Origin: Sycon ciliatum
Lineage: Eukaryota > Porifera > Calcarea > Leucosolenida > Sycettidae
Reading direction: 5' to 3'
NCBI RefSeq assembly: GCF_964019385.1
Contig: NC_088645.1
Coordinates: forward strand, 9,744,266-9,808,265
Length of the DNA stretch: 64,000 nt
Under the pieces are notes generated by a model. That model saw nothing but the letters and a program-made list of their open reading frames with translations, was not told where the DNA came from and made no database searches. Both the position numbers and the translations under genes were made by a program. Position 1 is the stretch's first letter. Every line of letters starts with the position of its first letter. Of this stretch, positions 9,554 through 21,400 are shown piece by piece.

Positions 9554-12132
9554 GTTTAGAAAAGCGATCCTGTCAGCTTTTCTATTATTGTGTTCACATG
9601 GCAGAAAAAACGACACCGCTATGCTACGTAAGTTTCTACGTAAGGTGCTCGGTACTTCACTTAGGCTACGTAAGTTTCTACGTAAGGTGCTCGGTATTAG
9701 ATCTACCAACGGGTGGTAGCCGCGTGCTGTGCACGTGCACGGCAGACATTGTGTTGCATGCAATGCAGTCCGTTTTCGGATGTGCATGCGCGAGGAACTT
9801 CCTTCTTTGGAACTGCTTCTTGCATGAGCTGTTTCGGATATTTCGTGTCCTGGCTTATTTCGCTTCGGCTCTGCTGAGACCTCTTTTCACGGAATATTAC
9901 TCAATGACAGGTGAGTTGACCAGTTCCCTTTGATTCATTTGCTTGTGTTGACTCTTTCATTTACGAAAAGTGTGCTGATTTTAGGTGGAATACAATAAAT
10001 AATGGAAAAGCTGACAGGATCTCTTTTCTAAATTTAGCTTTTCTGCTGTCGAGGCCTCCTTTTACGGAATACTCAATGACAAGTGATCTCTGAGTTGACC
10101 AGTTTCCTTCGATTCATTTGCTTATGCTCACCCTTTCATTTACGGAAACGTGTGCTGATTTTATTCGGATTTAGATCCATTCGTATCTCTTTGCCCTTGC
10201 CAACAGTGTGCGAAGAACGCGAGTTCACCTTCTTGACGGTAAGGCTTACATTGTATGTTGCTGCTGAGGCTTAGATGTGTTGTCGAAATACTCATGTTCA
10301 TTGTACATTGGTACGTTACAAGTAAGGCACTGGTCATGATTGCTTCCGGCATTCCGTGCCCCGATCATAGGGTAGAATCTGAATTTTGCAGTGGCATAGC
10401 ATCGTTGGCAGTTCCCAATCTGTAGGGGAAGGTTCAAGGACGCATTGGCCCAGGACTAGTATGCAAGATAAATTCGCATATCAGGGAAAATCTCCATTAT
10501 GGAGAGGTTCATGCATTCAGTGACTTGTTTGCTTCATACGAAACAAGCCAATAGGGAGGTTCTGCTATACGTGAAACGTAGAGAAATCACGTAGAGAGCA
10601 GGTGTCTGGGTTAGAGTCTACGGCTTCGCGTGTTTTGGCTCCAGATTTCTACGCGGAGATGGGGTTCTCTACGTTGTGGCACACGCAGAGAAAATTTGCT
10701 GGGTATCGATCAACTGCATGCAGAAAACTGCCAAATATGGAAGGGAAAATTCCCAGTACACATTCCACGTGACTTCTCTAGGTGAAACGTAGAGCAGAAC
10801 AGCATTTCTTTACGTTACGGGAACGCGAAGAAAGTTCGCGTGATTCTTTGCGTCGCGTTCCCAAAACGTAGAGCAGAACCTCCCTACTGGGTGCAGTCTC
10901 GTCTCGTGAAAATCTCGTACGATTGGATTTGTTTACTCGAGTCTGGGCTGTTTGATTTGTGAGTAGCGCTGAGATTGCACTGCCCCAAATAAAGTTGCGT
11001 GCCGGTAGAGCAAGAATTACGATCTGCAATCTGTTTGTTGTACCTGCAAGAATGTGCTGTACATGTATCGTATTTTCTCTGTTGTTGTTTCAGTTGCCGT
11101 CATGTTCCTAAAGAAAGGTTCAGTGACTCATTTGTTTCATAAAAGACGAGTCAATGGTTTGGTCTGGCTTAGAATCTTTCGCTTTAGAAGAAATCTATTC
11201 GTGTCTCTATTGGAGAAATAATTGTATTCACTCGTTATAAAATAGGGTTAAGACAAACTCACAGAGCAAATGCCATCGGTCCCTTCATGTTCGTCCTAAG
11301 GGGGTTTGACTGGATATCATTCATACTCCCCCAAAGTCGTGTAACATTTTATTATTATGGAGTGCCTTGTTTATCTCTCAGTACCTCCAACCATATATCC
11401 TTGCCCCTTATATCCTCAGGATCAGTGTAGTTGTTGGAACAAGGTGTCGGACTCAGCAATGTATTTGTTTACATTTTAATACATGTTTATTGTTCCTACT
11501 TTGCTGTGTTGTTTTAGACAATCGTGGACTTGTAACACTTTGAAGTCATTGAACTGCTTCCAAAAGTGTTATCGACATCAACAGGATTACGATTTCACTA
11601 CAATATGATGCCGGATGACCTTATCACGACAACCCATGACTACAATTATAAACACAGAATCAACAAAAACATCTGCGGCACGCACCTGGTTACAATTCTC
11701 ATGTAAATGTGATTTAGGGTGTGGACATCTGAATTTTCTGAAAGACAAGACAATTTTATGACAGAGTCATGAAATTCTGCAACATCCACAGAATGACCTG
11801 CGTATAAAAAAGGTATCGGGTCATCCTAATAAAGATATTATTATTATTATTATTATTATTATTATCACCGCCACTGCACTACCCATATGATTCCCCGGCA
11901 GAAGAACCTGAATACAGTGTACATCTGTCATCATACGCAAGACTAGTTCCATTTTCCGCAAGAAAAGGCTTGCACATCAATGCGTATAATACGGTATTGA
12001 ATTTGATATGATACACGTACATGTAGTACATAGGGGCTCCCGTAAGAAGACCATAGGTCTGTGGGAAACACCCTAGTAAAATAAATAAAATAATAATAAT
12101 AATAATATCCTTGAGCCAAAAAAACAAAAGAA
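9554..12132 (-). mobile_element. Unclassified interspersed element, inverted copy
   Basis: This block is the diverged reverse complement of 24658-27141 and 29847-32370. Matching landmarks are GAAAAGCGATCCTGTCAGC at 9560, the paired ACGTAAGGTGCTCGGTA repeats at 9630-9700, CACGTGCACGGCA at 9734, the GTATTCCGT/GAGTTGACC block, and TGACAGAGTCATGAAATTCTG at 11760. The outer end has a small inverted repeat (GAAAAGC...GCTTTTC). No transposase or RT motif is visible in any frame. It is interrupted by a separate MITE at 10553-10885 that is absent from the other copies. A (TTA)n run lies at about 11837-11864. Confidence 0.7.
10553..10885. mobile_element. MITE with AGGGAGGTTCTGC termini
   Basis: AGGGAGGTTCTGC at 10553 is the reverse complement of GCAGAACCTCCCT ending at 10885; TA is found at both outer edges. 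The related copies of the host element (near 26260 and 31460) lack this insertion, so they act as empty sites. The interior contains repeated ACGTAGAG words and is non-coding. A relative with the termini AGAGAGGTTCTGC is inserted elsewhere in the same host element at 25758-26015. Confidence 0.78.
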
Positions 12133-12552
12133 ATTATAGCAATAAAAACTGCTTTATGGCAGTTTTCTAAAAAAAGTTATTGTGTTCTAGTCCATGGACC
12201 CCGTCTAAAAAGTAAGAAATTAACGAAATGTGATAGCCGAAAATTAAAATTTCACACAAAACCTCACAATAATCACACACAGGATGCGAGACGACCTTTT
12301 CCCCTCGTGGTCCTCTTTCACATGCAAGCATGTTGGCGCAGTCCATGTACTTGTACAAGTACAAGTGTCGGAATAAACAAGTGCCGTACTATAGGATCTT
12401 CAAGTGTCGTGATTATTGTGAGGTTTTGTGTGAAATTTTAATTTTCGGCTATCACATTTCGTTAATTTCTTACTTTTTAGACGGGGTCCATGGACTAGAA
12501 CACAATAACTTTTTTTAGAAAACTGCCATAAAGCAGTTTTTATTGCTATAAT
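12133..12552. mobile_element. Foldback element with ~145-bp inverted arms
   Basis: 12133-12276 and 12408-12552 are nearly perfect reverse complements (TTATGGCAGTTTTCTAAAAA, CATGGACCCCGTCTAAAAAG, TCACACAAAACCTCACAATA). Because of this, the same peptide appears in frames on both strands, which is an artefact and not a gene. Two more copies lie at 24238-24657 and 29448-29846. An internal CTTGTACAAGTACAAG motif occupies the loop. No coding capacity. Confidence 0.85.
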
Positions 12553-12689
12553 TGTATATGTACTAGTAACACAGTTAAGGATGCGAAAGAAAGTGCGCAA
12601 GGTGAGTGTGAAATGTTGGTTTTAAAAAGGAATAATAAGAAACACAAGGAAAGAAAGTAAGACAGAGAAGAAAAGAACAAGCATGTAAA

Positions 12690-13211
12690 TCAATGATTGC
12701 ACATCAAAGGTGTACCAGTGCAGTCGAAGTGATACTTAGCAATGTGAATACGTAAATGACGCTTGAATTCAGATAGGGAATCTAAAGTTGTCAATCGGGG
12801 TGGAAGACAATTCCAAAGAGAACCAGTTTTCTGTAGGAAAAGGGATGAAAAAATACGACCATGTGAGTTAAAAATTAGCTTTTTGGGCCTACGGGCACTA
12901 CGTGATATGGTTATCGCAATGCGAGAGACATATTCTTGGTGGAAATTGAAGTACTTAAATATCACAACAAGAGAAATAAAGATACGGCGAAATTGCAGAG
13001 ATTCTAAGTGACACAATCTATTCAAATTGGATTTTGATTCGTAGATATCAAAGGTCCTTTTTGCAGACTTCAGGAGTCGCCGGCAAACCTTAGCCTGGAG
13101 TACATCAAGGGACTCTAACTGAGCGGATGTGATCCTAAATGACCAGTCTTTATTCTCGTGAATTTGTGTACTCGTTTTTGCTGTTTGGTTTATTTGAATT
13201 CGCACAGTCAA
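12690..13211 (-). pseudogene. LINE 3'-terminal ORF fragment
   Basis: This 173-codon minus-strand frame begins TVRIQINQTAK and contains SAQLESLDVLQAKVCRRLL and, near the end, LFLQKTGSLWNCLPPRL followed by SLSEFKRHLR. A tryptophan-asparagine-x-LPP motif just before a short basic tail is characteristic of the extreme C-terminus of many LINE ORF2 proteins. No RT motifs are present, so it is a 5'-truncated insertion or a decayed tail. Identification is by motif style only. Confidence 0.55.
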
Positions 13212-13784
13212 CGTGTACTTCAGCTATTCTCTTCTCCCTCTTCTGAGTTTGACTCTCCGCTGGCCTTCTCTCCTCCCATCCCCGGCCTTACATTGTTTTG
13301 GGCCTCCGCAGGCCCCTCCCCCCCCCCCCTCCACCACCACAACCCCACGCACCCACTACATTGTCACATAGCACAACTCAACCATACGCCACCCTGTTAT
13401 TGAGCACTCCTGCTCGTTTGGTCTCGCGAATCCAAATAGAATCAATCAAGGCGAGTCGTACTTCAATGTACTGGATTCGAGTCCTGGTTGTGCCAGTCAA
13501 GTTTTTTATATAGACTTTTCCCGTATGCATCTTTCATTTCAAACCAATGATTAATTCGTTGCTGCTATACACTCATCCTGTCCGTTTATTCACAGTACCA
13601 AGATTTTCTTCATTTGAAAAGAAGAAAGAGCCCACACAGGGTATGTACACAACAGTACGTGCACTGTTCATGCTGTTATCTGCAAGCATCGTGTTGTATC
13701 ATAATGGTCAAATTACGAACTTACCACTGCAGTCATCTCCTGGAATTACCAGTACATGTATTATTATTTAGAACACTACAGGAA

Positions 13785-14040
13785 ACGTGAAACGTTTTGG
13801 TCCTGGGTGGCAGGCATTGTAGGAAGACTATAGCTGGAAAGCAGAGGGTACCAGGTTCAAATCCTGTAAGTTAGTTCATGGATTTGGCGAACTTATGAGC
13901 AAAGTGTACGTGACAGGGCAATGGGATCTACTGGTAACACAATTTACATTTTTGCATCGGGCTCACTGCCCTTCATGGCTACTTCTCCTTGTCTAACCCC
14001 CAAGACGAAAAAGAGGTATAGTAGCCGACTAGCCAAATTA
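13785..14040 (+). mobile_element. SINE family 4 copy
   Basis: The segment contains AGGTTCAAATCCTG at 13851, a good RNA polymerase III B box, preceded by GACTATAGCTGGAAAGCAGA. It ends near AGTAGCCGACTAGCC. A second copy is at 47085-47340. A further B-box-like stretch (AAGTTCGAGTCCTGGACTCC) follows at 14107. It is best explained as a tRNA-derived SINE present before the segmental duplication. Confidence 0.55.
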
Positions 14041-15450
14041 TAAAATAAAATTTAACTACTAGCTAATGAAAAGATATTTCATTGCTGGCTTCACGCGCAG
14101 GTCCCAAGTTCGAGTCCTGGACTCCTGGTTGTGAAAGTCAATTTTTACTTTATTCCGTTTGTATCTTTTCCTGCAACCAATGACCATTTTTCTTGCTTCG
14201 GAGTTGTTGAGTATTAGAGTAACGTTAATTATCATCATTATCCACCTGCGCCCTGGTCTTCATTGCTTACGCTCAACACGGTACACGTACATGTACATGA
14301 TTGTATGCTGTTGCTGTTGCTGATGTCCGTAGATTGTGCATGCTGTTGTGTAATCTATTTGGAGCAAACCTGCAACGGATTGCTATGGTACATCTACAAT
14401 TCTACATGACATTGTAACTCTGATGTGTTGATTGTTCCTTTCAGCGACTAGTACATCTAGGGTACTGGAGGGTTGACGAGACTTACCACCTCGATCTCGG
14501 CCCAAAGGACTAAATCTGCCACCTTGGGATGATCAGGCACTGTGGTGGCCTGGAAAAAGCGAAACTTAATTATATCCGTGAAATGCACAACATGTATGTC
14601 CTGTATATGAAGCAGTTGATGTCAGTACATGTCCATAATTATGCTTGATTTGCGCTGGTCTCAGAGCTGCTCTCGAATCAGCACTACTGACTAACCGGCT
14701 CGTTACTGACTACTATTTCATCTCGTTTCCTCTGTTTGGCATGATACCACCTCTCCTGTTGATGTAGTCCTTCAGCAGTACGGCATCATGCGCAGAGGTA
14801 TTCAGCACGATTGTGAACGAGACTTCCTGAACTAAGCAAGACCTCCCGAAGTAAGTTCAGCTGGGTTGCTCCAACGCACGAGTAACTCAGGAACCGTACT
14901 ATTATTACCGGTCTATTTTTGACCTTTTGGCAGCACTAGTTTTGAGCTGACACGTTTTCTCATTGCTAGTACGAACATTTACTACATACTATGCAGAACA
15001 GAACAACAAGGACAATCAAGGCTTGCTTGCTGCGAAGTTTCATGCTCTCGCGATCATCAGGCAACATCTGCAAACAAGCCTTGATTGTCCTTGTTGTTCT
15101 GTTCTGTATTACGCTCTGCCTCCGCCATGGTGTTGAGCACTGTCAGCACACTGGGAACACCACCCTGTGTATAAGTGCATGTATTTGGGTATTATCAGGT
15201 TACTGCAGTATAGATGTTCTTCTACCCAACACTTAGTGCCAGCGACTTGGGGGGTAATAGGAAACGGCTCCGCTAGTTTGGGCGTGCCAGCACATTCAAA
15301 CCAATGCGATGGTCATTATAAAGTTGCTCGTCTTTGCCGCAAACCAAGTTAGTTGTTACTTACATGTTCAGAGTCACATTGTCTGCGCCAACTTCTTAAA
15401 AGGGTAAAGCATAGCTGTCCTTTATATCGGCTGCAAACAGTGGGTAGAAT
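14041..15450. other. Upstream region of gene A
   Basis: There is no convincing coding frame here. The region is conserved in paralogue B (about 47340-48702), including the block CGACTAGTACATCTAGGG, the palindrome at 14993-15107 and the stretch immediately before the ATG. A CTTTATATCGG motif lies only 24-31 bases before the ATG, too close to serve as a TATA box for a transcript that includes this start. The true promoter or an untranslated first exon cannot be fixed from sequence. Confidence 0.45.
14993..15107. repeat. Palindrome with decayed hammerhead-like core
   Basis: GCAGAACAGAACAACAAGGA at 14993 pairs with the reverse complement ending at 15107; the stem is about 35 bp. On the minus strand the apex reads CCTGATGATCGCGAGAGCAT followed by GAAACT. 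This resembles the hammerhead core CUGAUGA...GAAA, but stem II pairs poorly and stem III is not formed. The copy in paralogue B is at 48243-48357. Confidence 0.6.
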
Positions 15451-18400
15451 ATGAGGCAAAGTGTTCAATGGATGATATTGGCAGTGGCCACAGTGGTGTC
15501 TACGGCAGTGGCGGTGGCTGGGAGCGGGGGACAGACTCCTGCCATGCCTGACCGGTATACGAATCTTCCATCCGAGCTACCTATCAATAGTAAGTCTTAC
15601 AGTTGAGTTCCTATCATGACTGCTGTAAACGATCAGGTGCAGCATATGCAAATTCTCACTGATGATGGTGATGACGAGTCTGAAATTTGTAGTGCTTCTT
15701 CCGTACTTGAAGTATTAGTTTGCGTGGTTGCAGAGCGTCTTATCGCTCAAAGCGGTACACAAGTTTTGTTCATGAATGTCGTGTACTGTCGCGTGACTAG
15801 TTGTCCTGCTCAGTTTGCAGAAGATCTCCAGTTTTTTGTTTTCTCTTGTAAAAGAACTACTTCACGAATGCCCTCTAAAATTGTGTCTTCTTGCTAATTC
15901 GCTGGTTTTTTGATTATTGATTTGGAATTGCCTTCTCCATTGCTTTTCTTTGCATCCTCTCACGGTTTATCTTCGGGTTTTGTAAAATAAAGACTTTGAG
16001 TAGTAACTGAAGAAGAGGTTAGAGTAGTAATTACACGCTAGTATTGTGACACTTTGGCTACAACGCTTCAAAATTTCACTGCAGGTACATGTATGGGACA
16101 GTGGCTGCGTCATTCATTCCCCAGTGACTCCGATGACAAGCTGATGAATTACGAAAATTTACTGCAAGCATTTGAAACGCCAGTTGATGAAGTATCTCTG
16201 CCACAGACTAATCCTCTATTGCTGTCTGCTATTCTTGGTGGAAAAGAAAGGTCGGCCAGGTTTACGCAATGTGGAAGTAAGTTCAAGTTAAATTCTCCAC
16301 TATATCAATAGTTATTGTGATCCAGCTGTTCCAGACATACACGCATAGCATGTCACCATGCTGGTACTACAATGTGAGATTTCATAGTTTGCATTTCCAA
16401 CTAATTCACACAGCTACACCATAGCCCAGTGTGGCTTTCAAACTCAAACAGTGAGACATTTCATTATTTGACTCTATAATTATAGTGCACGAAATCGTAT
16501 AAGATTGCATGCTTCACACTCTCATGTAAGATTTCTTTCCTTTCTTCGTCTTTTGTGAGAGCTTGGACAATCCACTTGTCCAGGCAAGACGGCAGCAATG
16601 CCTGTTCATTCTGGGTGGCGACACAAATACGCCCTGAAGTTGCTTGCCCCTTTCACATCCACCCTTTCAAATTCAGGAAAACGTTTTGGAATTGGTTTTT
16701 ATCTAGTTATGGTGTTTTAGTACTTGGACTGCTTACAGGGGATTCGACTGGTTGCGCAAGCGCATGGGAACACCGTCCGACTGTTTGCAGGATTTGGAAT
16801 GGATTATGGTCTCCCGATTGCGTCCAGTGCTCGGATTGCCTGTTGAGTTCAACTTTATGTACATGTAGCGGTACATCCTGTATGTGTCTAAACCTTCTGT
16901 ATCCTGATCCAGAAGATCAGTGCGAACACCCGTCTCCATGCCAACATGGTGGTAAATGTGTGTACGCTAGTGTTGATGGTAACACTCCTCAGCTGAAGCA
17001 GTACAAGTGTCAATGTAGACCTGGATATGCCGGACGACAGTGTGAAAAGGGTAAGCCGTAACACAGGCATAATACAGGCATTCATTGTTTGGGAACCTGG
17101 CCTGCAATTGAACATTATTGACCTTTTAAGTATGTCTGTTTTTTCTATCCAGCTGTGTCAGCTTGTATCACGCATCGTCCATGTCAAAATGGTGGACATT
17201 GTCACAGTCGCGGCCCACATACCTACGAGTGCCAGTGTAAACCATTGTTTCATGGCAAGAACTGCGACATCAGTAAGTTGCGTCCGTCCTGCATTTAGGA
17301 ATTTGATTTTGATTAAAGTCCCTCCAGTCGTTCAAGGGCAAGGTGCATCAGCACCTACGACAAAGCCGCTGGTATTGGGCTACAGACTCGCTGTAACACC
17401 CCATACACCCACAATCAACTCCCTCCCCCTCACTTATCTATTTACATGTGTTTCGTAATCCCGTCCATGGTGCGCTGGATAGCGCTAACGCCAAGACCCT
17501 AGGTCGGCGTTGCTAGTCCCGACTCACCGGCACAGGCTCCCTGAGAGCCCCTACTAGTACATTGTCTGTCTTTCTCCTTTGTTGTCTCGATCATTATTTT
17601 CTTTTGTCTTCTTCTTCTCCTCTCTTTGTTATGGTCTATCAGTAGGAGGTGCATTCTGTAAAACATAAATAAATAAAAGCTTCCCTTCCCTAGATACCTG
17701 TATAAAGAAGAACAGAAACACTGTGTGATGACCAGCAGCCTGGGCATAATGGCGGTTATACTTTCGTTCACTAACAGTTAAGAGTAGAGCCCACACGCTC
17801 TCTTCCATAAACCTGCAATTGTCAAAACGTTGTAATATTGTGAAATGAGTTGAATTATTGCAGTGTTAATGGAAGAGAGCGTGTGGGCTCTACTCTAAAC
17901 CTTTTATGAAACTGCAGAAAGCCTCCCCGCGTTTACTTAAAATGCACCAAGGTAGCCTGGTGTAGGTAAACACGATCTCTCTCCTTGTCCCCATAGCACA
18001 TAATTAAAGCCTGATGATCGTAGTAATAATGTGAAACTCAGAGTTGTGACAAAAGCTTCCAATCTCTCTTGGGTAGGCTGTTTGAAACACAAGTCTCTTT
18101 ACGGGCAAAAAAGGTAGGCTTGTGTCTTGCTGAATGCAATGATGTCAATAACTACGCACGCCATGCCAACTACGTAACACTGTACAAGCACATGTTATTA
18201 CGGCAAGGTATTCCGTGTGATTCGAAGTACTATGCCTAACGTCACCTGCAAACGGCACCAACAATCATGCCAGCTTTCCACCTTTGACGGGAATTTCTTG
18301 TGATCGCTTTGTTGGTGAACAACATTAATTAATGCACTGTGCTGTATTTACAAGATTACGAACTAAGTTAGTTTATCGGGGGACGAGCAGAAAGAGTCAA

Positions 18401-21400
18401 ACATCATGAATTGCCCGGCAAGCAATGCACCAGCCTAGGTCGTTTCGACTAATACATGAAGAAACCTTGGAGTCAGTAATATTGCTGTTGGCTTTTTAAG
18501 ATTTGCACTGGAGCTGTTAGTACCCACACGTTGGTTGCTCTCACTCTCATCGTTACAAGTAACAACTTTACTTTTATTTTTCAGTGTGTTTTTCAGTGCT
18601 GTAATTGCGTGTTGTTTTCCTTACTTTTGTTCCTGTTCATTTACATGTATGTAGGTTTGCCCATTGGTGCACCGAAGATTCCTGATGAAAATAACTAGAT
18701 AGTTATCCATTTTCACTCTTATACACGACTAGGCACCGGCAGATTTTGCTCGAAAAGCAGTGAAATTGGCAGAACCATACAAACCTTATAGCGGGCAATT
18801 CCTCGAATTCTGCTCCATTTCTTTATCCACATACCAAACATGCATGAAACATACCAGAAAAAGTACCGAATTCTGCCAATTTTTCTGCCGGCATAATCCG
18901 CCGGTGCCTATACACACGTGGCTCCATACACACTCGAATGAATTCATTCTTTTCTCCTAGGTGATTTGGCCAACATCACCTCATCGCTTGCTGACCTTGC
19001 TCTACGCATGGATTCAATAGAGACCAAATCTGCTCAGTCAGCTAGTAGAACGGCTGACACTGTGTCCCGTGTACTCAAGCAAATGCAGCACACGTTGGAT
19101 CGGCGACTCGATGACCAAGCATCCGTCTTACAAAGTGAAATTCAAGATATCAGAGCTGAGGTATGCACTATAATCCTTGGAAAAATCTAGTGTCGAGTAA
19201 AAATGGCATCCAGATCTTCTTTCGATTTTCTGGTATTCCTCCTGGATCTTCTTCGTGTTGGAAATCCGAATACTTCACGTATCTATTCGGTCTAAATGGG
19301 CATGCGTGTGGTGCCACCCCTCCCCCTCCCCCCCCCCCCCCGCCCCTACCCCGCAGATACACGTCAATTCTTGGTCAGTTCTCCTGGCTTTCCTTATCAA
19401 GGAGCTCAGAATACTTGCTCCACTGTGCTTACTATGGTACTTAAATGAATTTTCACCAGTAAGTGCATAGTGGTAGGGGTGAGGGGTGAATAAAATCATC
19501 TGCCAGGTTTTATAATACTATGACTGTTCCATCATGATCGACATTTTATCACGAATTCTTAACATCAATCCGCATGGCTGAGACTTTCAGCTCGTACTTG
19601 TCTTGGTTGCACTCACCTTCTCCTCCTATGTTATTATAAATTACTATAACTTAGAACCTTCCAAGTTGGAATGCTGTTGGTGTGCGCATCCAAGATGTGC
19701 TAGAGCTGATAGCCAGTTAGTTGTAGCACGTCAATGCTGTCGGTCAGTGTCGTGCAATGTTATCGCATGAGCTGATTGTTTAGGACCTGGTGGTGTTAGT
19801 GGACACCATAGCGTAAGGTGTAGTTCCTTGGTCCTTTTTAATTTCTATAAATCAATCCGTATCATCCACAATCTTTGCGGCAAAATTTCACACAAATGTC
19901 ATTATAATCTGGTTGTATAAAATACTTACAATAAATGAAACATGTACAATGTGTGACTGGGGCTCCAGAATAATCTCATTGTTTCTTTCTCGCAGGTTAA
20001 CATGAATTCCCTGAAACTCACTGATTCCTGTAGAGAAGTCCAGCATCGATCCAATTACTCAGCACCTTCAGGTCAGCCACCTTGTCCGAAAGTCTCAAAA
20101 CTTCTCACGGGTTTAAAGTGAAACCCATGTTGGTGAGATGGTGTTCAGTCAGACCGGGTTTATGAGAATTATTCAATTTTGTTTCTAGTGTTACTCGTTC
20201 TCGGGGTGCATCAGCTATTATTTGTTGTTCAACGTGAAAATAGTCAGCATGGTATTGTTTCAATCCACTTACTAGGTGAAATGAAAAAGAACAAATCTTT
20301 CTTTCATTGTTTGAATTGTAAGTACCTGGTACTATTCAAGCCAGTATCCTGAGAATTAAGTTCATGCAACTACAATGTACGCAAAAGAGAGAGAGACGAA
20401 GGAACTACAAGTTACGCTATACTGTCCACTAACACCACCAGTTACTAAACAATCAGCTCATGCGATAACATTGCACGGCACTGACCGACGGTACTGACGT
20501 TCAACAACTAACTGGCTAACAGCTCTAGCACATCTTGGATGCGCACTCCAACAGCCTTCCAACTTGGAAGGGTCTCAGTTATAGAAATAACATAAGGAGG
20601 GGAAGGGGAAGTATAGCGTAACTTGTAGTTCCTTGGTCTCTCTCTTTTGAATAAATTAAACCTTGTCTCGCCATCTGAGTCCATAACTACAATGTAGTTT
20701 ACAATATGCCCCCCCCCCCCCCAGCCCTCCCCTCTTTTGAGTTTCCCTCAGGTAGATTAAGTGATGGCTTTGGATAGCCCCTTTGAAAGTCCTGTGCAAC
20801 TGCATATCCGTGTACAGTTCCCCGCCATTCCAGAATGGGAACGCATATGAGTGTTTCCAATAGTGCAGCGTAATGCTCATACCGGTAATACCATGGTATC
20901 GTCTTGTAGATGACAGTTCTATTTTGAATCAACCAGACCTGGAATTGCACTCTACCATTATGTCTCTCCTGACTGTTACAGGTTTCTACAACATCTATGG
21001 GCTGACGGGAGGAAGAAAACTCATCCATGAGGTAACGCACTACTACAGCGAGTTATCTATATAGAGCTTGAAACGGTGTTCATGTACAACTCTGGAAACG
21101 TTTGAGGATGTTCAAGGGTTTCATGTTCAAGGATGTAATTGCAATAGCCTAGGATTGTTTCAGCAACAGAACCTCTACGGAGCTTAATGGAATTATCTTT
21201 TCTACTGGCGTTTTGTTCGCTCTCTAGGTCTACTGTGATATGGATCACTACGGTGGTGGTTGGACAAGAATTGCCTACATCAATCCCACGCAGCAGGGTG
21301 GTTGTCCTGGTAACATGAGATTTCAAAACCTACAAGTCAAGCTGTGTACTAGACGAGTCAGCAGTGCTGGTGGATGTGATGGTGCAACGTTCCAGTCACC

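Noticed and set aside
12167-12518. Conserved small protein found on both strands (DYCEVLCEILIFGYHISLIS)
   Set aside because: The same peptide on opposite strands arises because the DNA is an inverted repeat.
15419-15430. TATA box for gene A
   Set aside because: It lies only about 24 bases before the start codon, so transcription would begin at or after the ATG.
18010-18055. Hammerhead ribozyme in intron 4 of gene A
   Set aside because: CTGATGA and GAAACTCAGAGTT are present, but stem I and stem II cannot form; kept only as a decayed relative.
19318-19460. Extra exon after the poly-C tract in gene A
   Set aside because: An AG precedes an open stretch, but copy B has a 2-base indel there that changes the frame, and exons 5 and 6 already join in phase without it.
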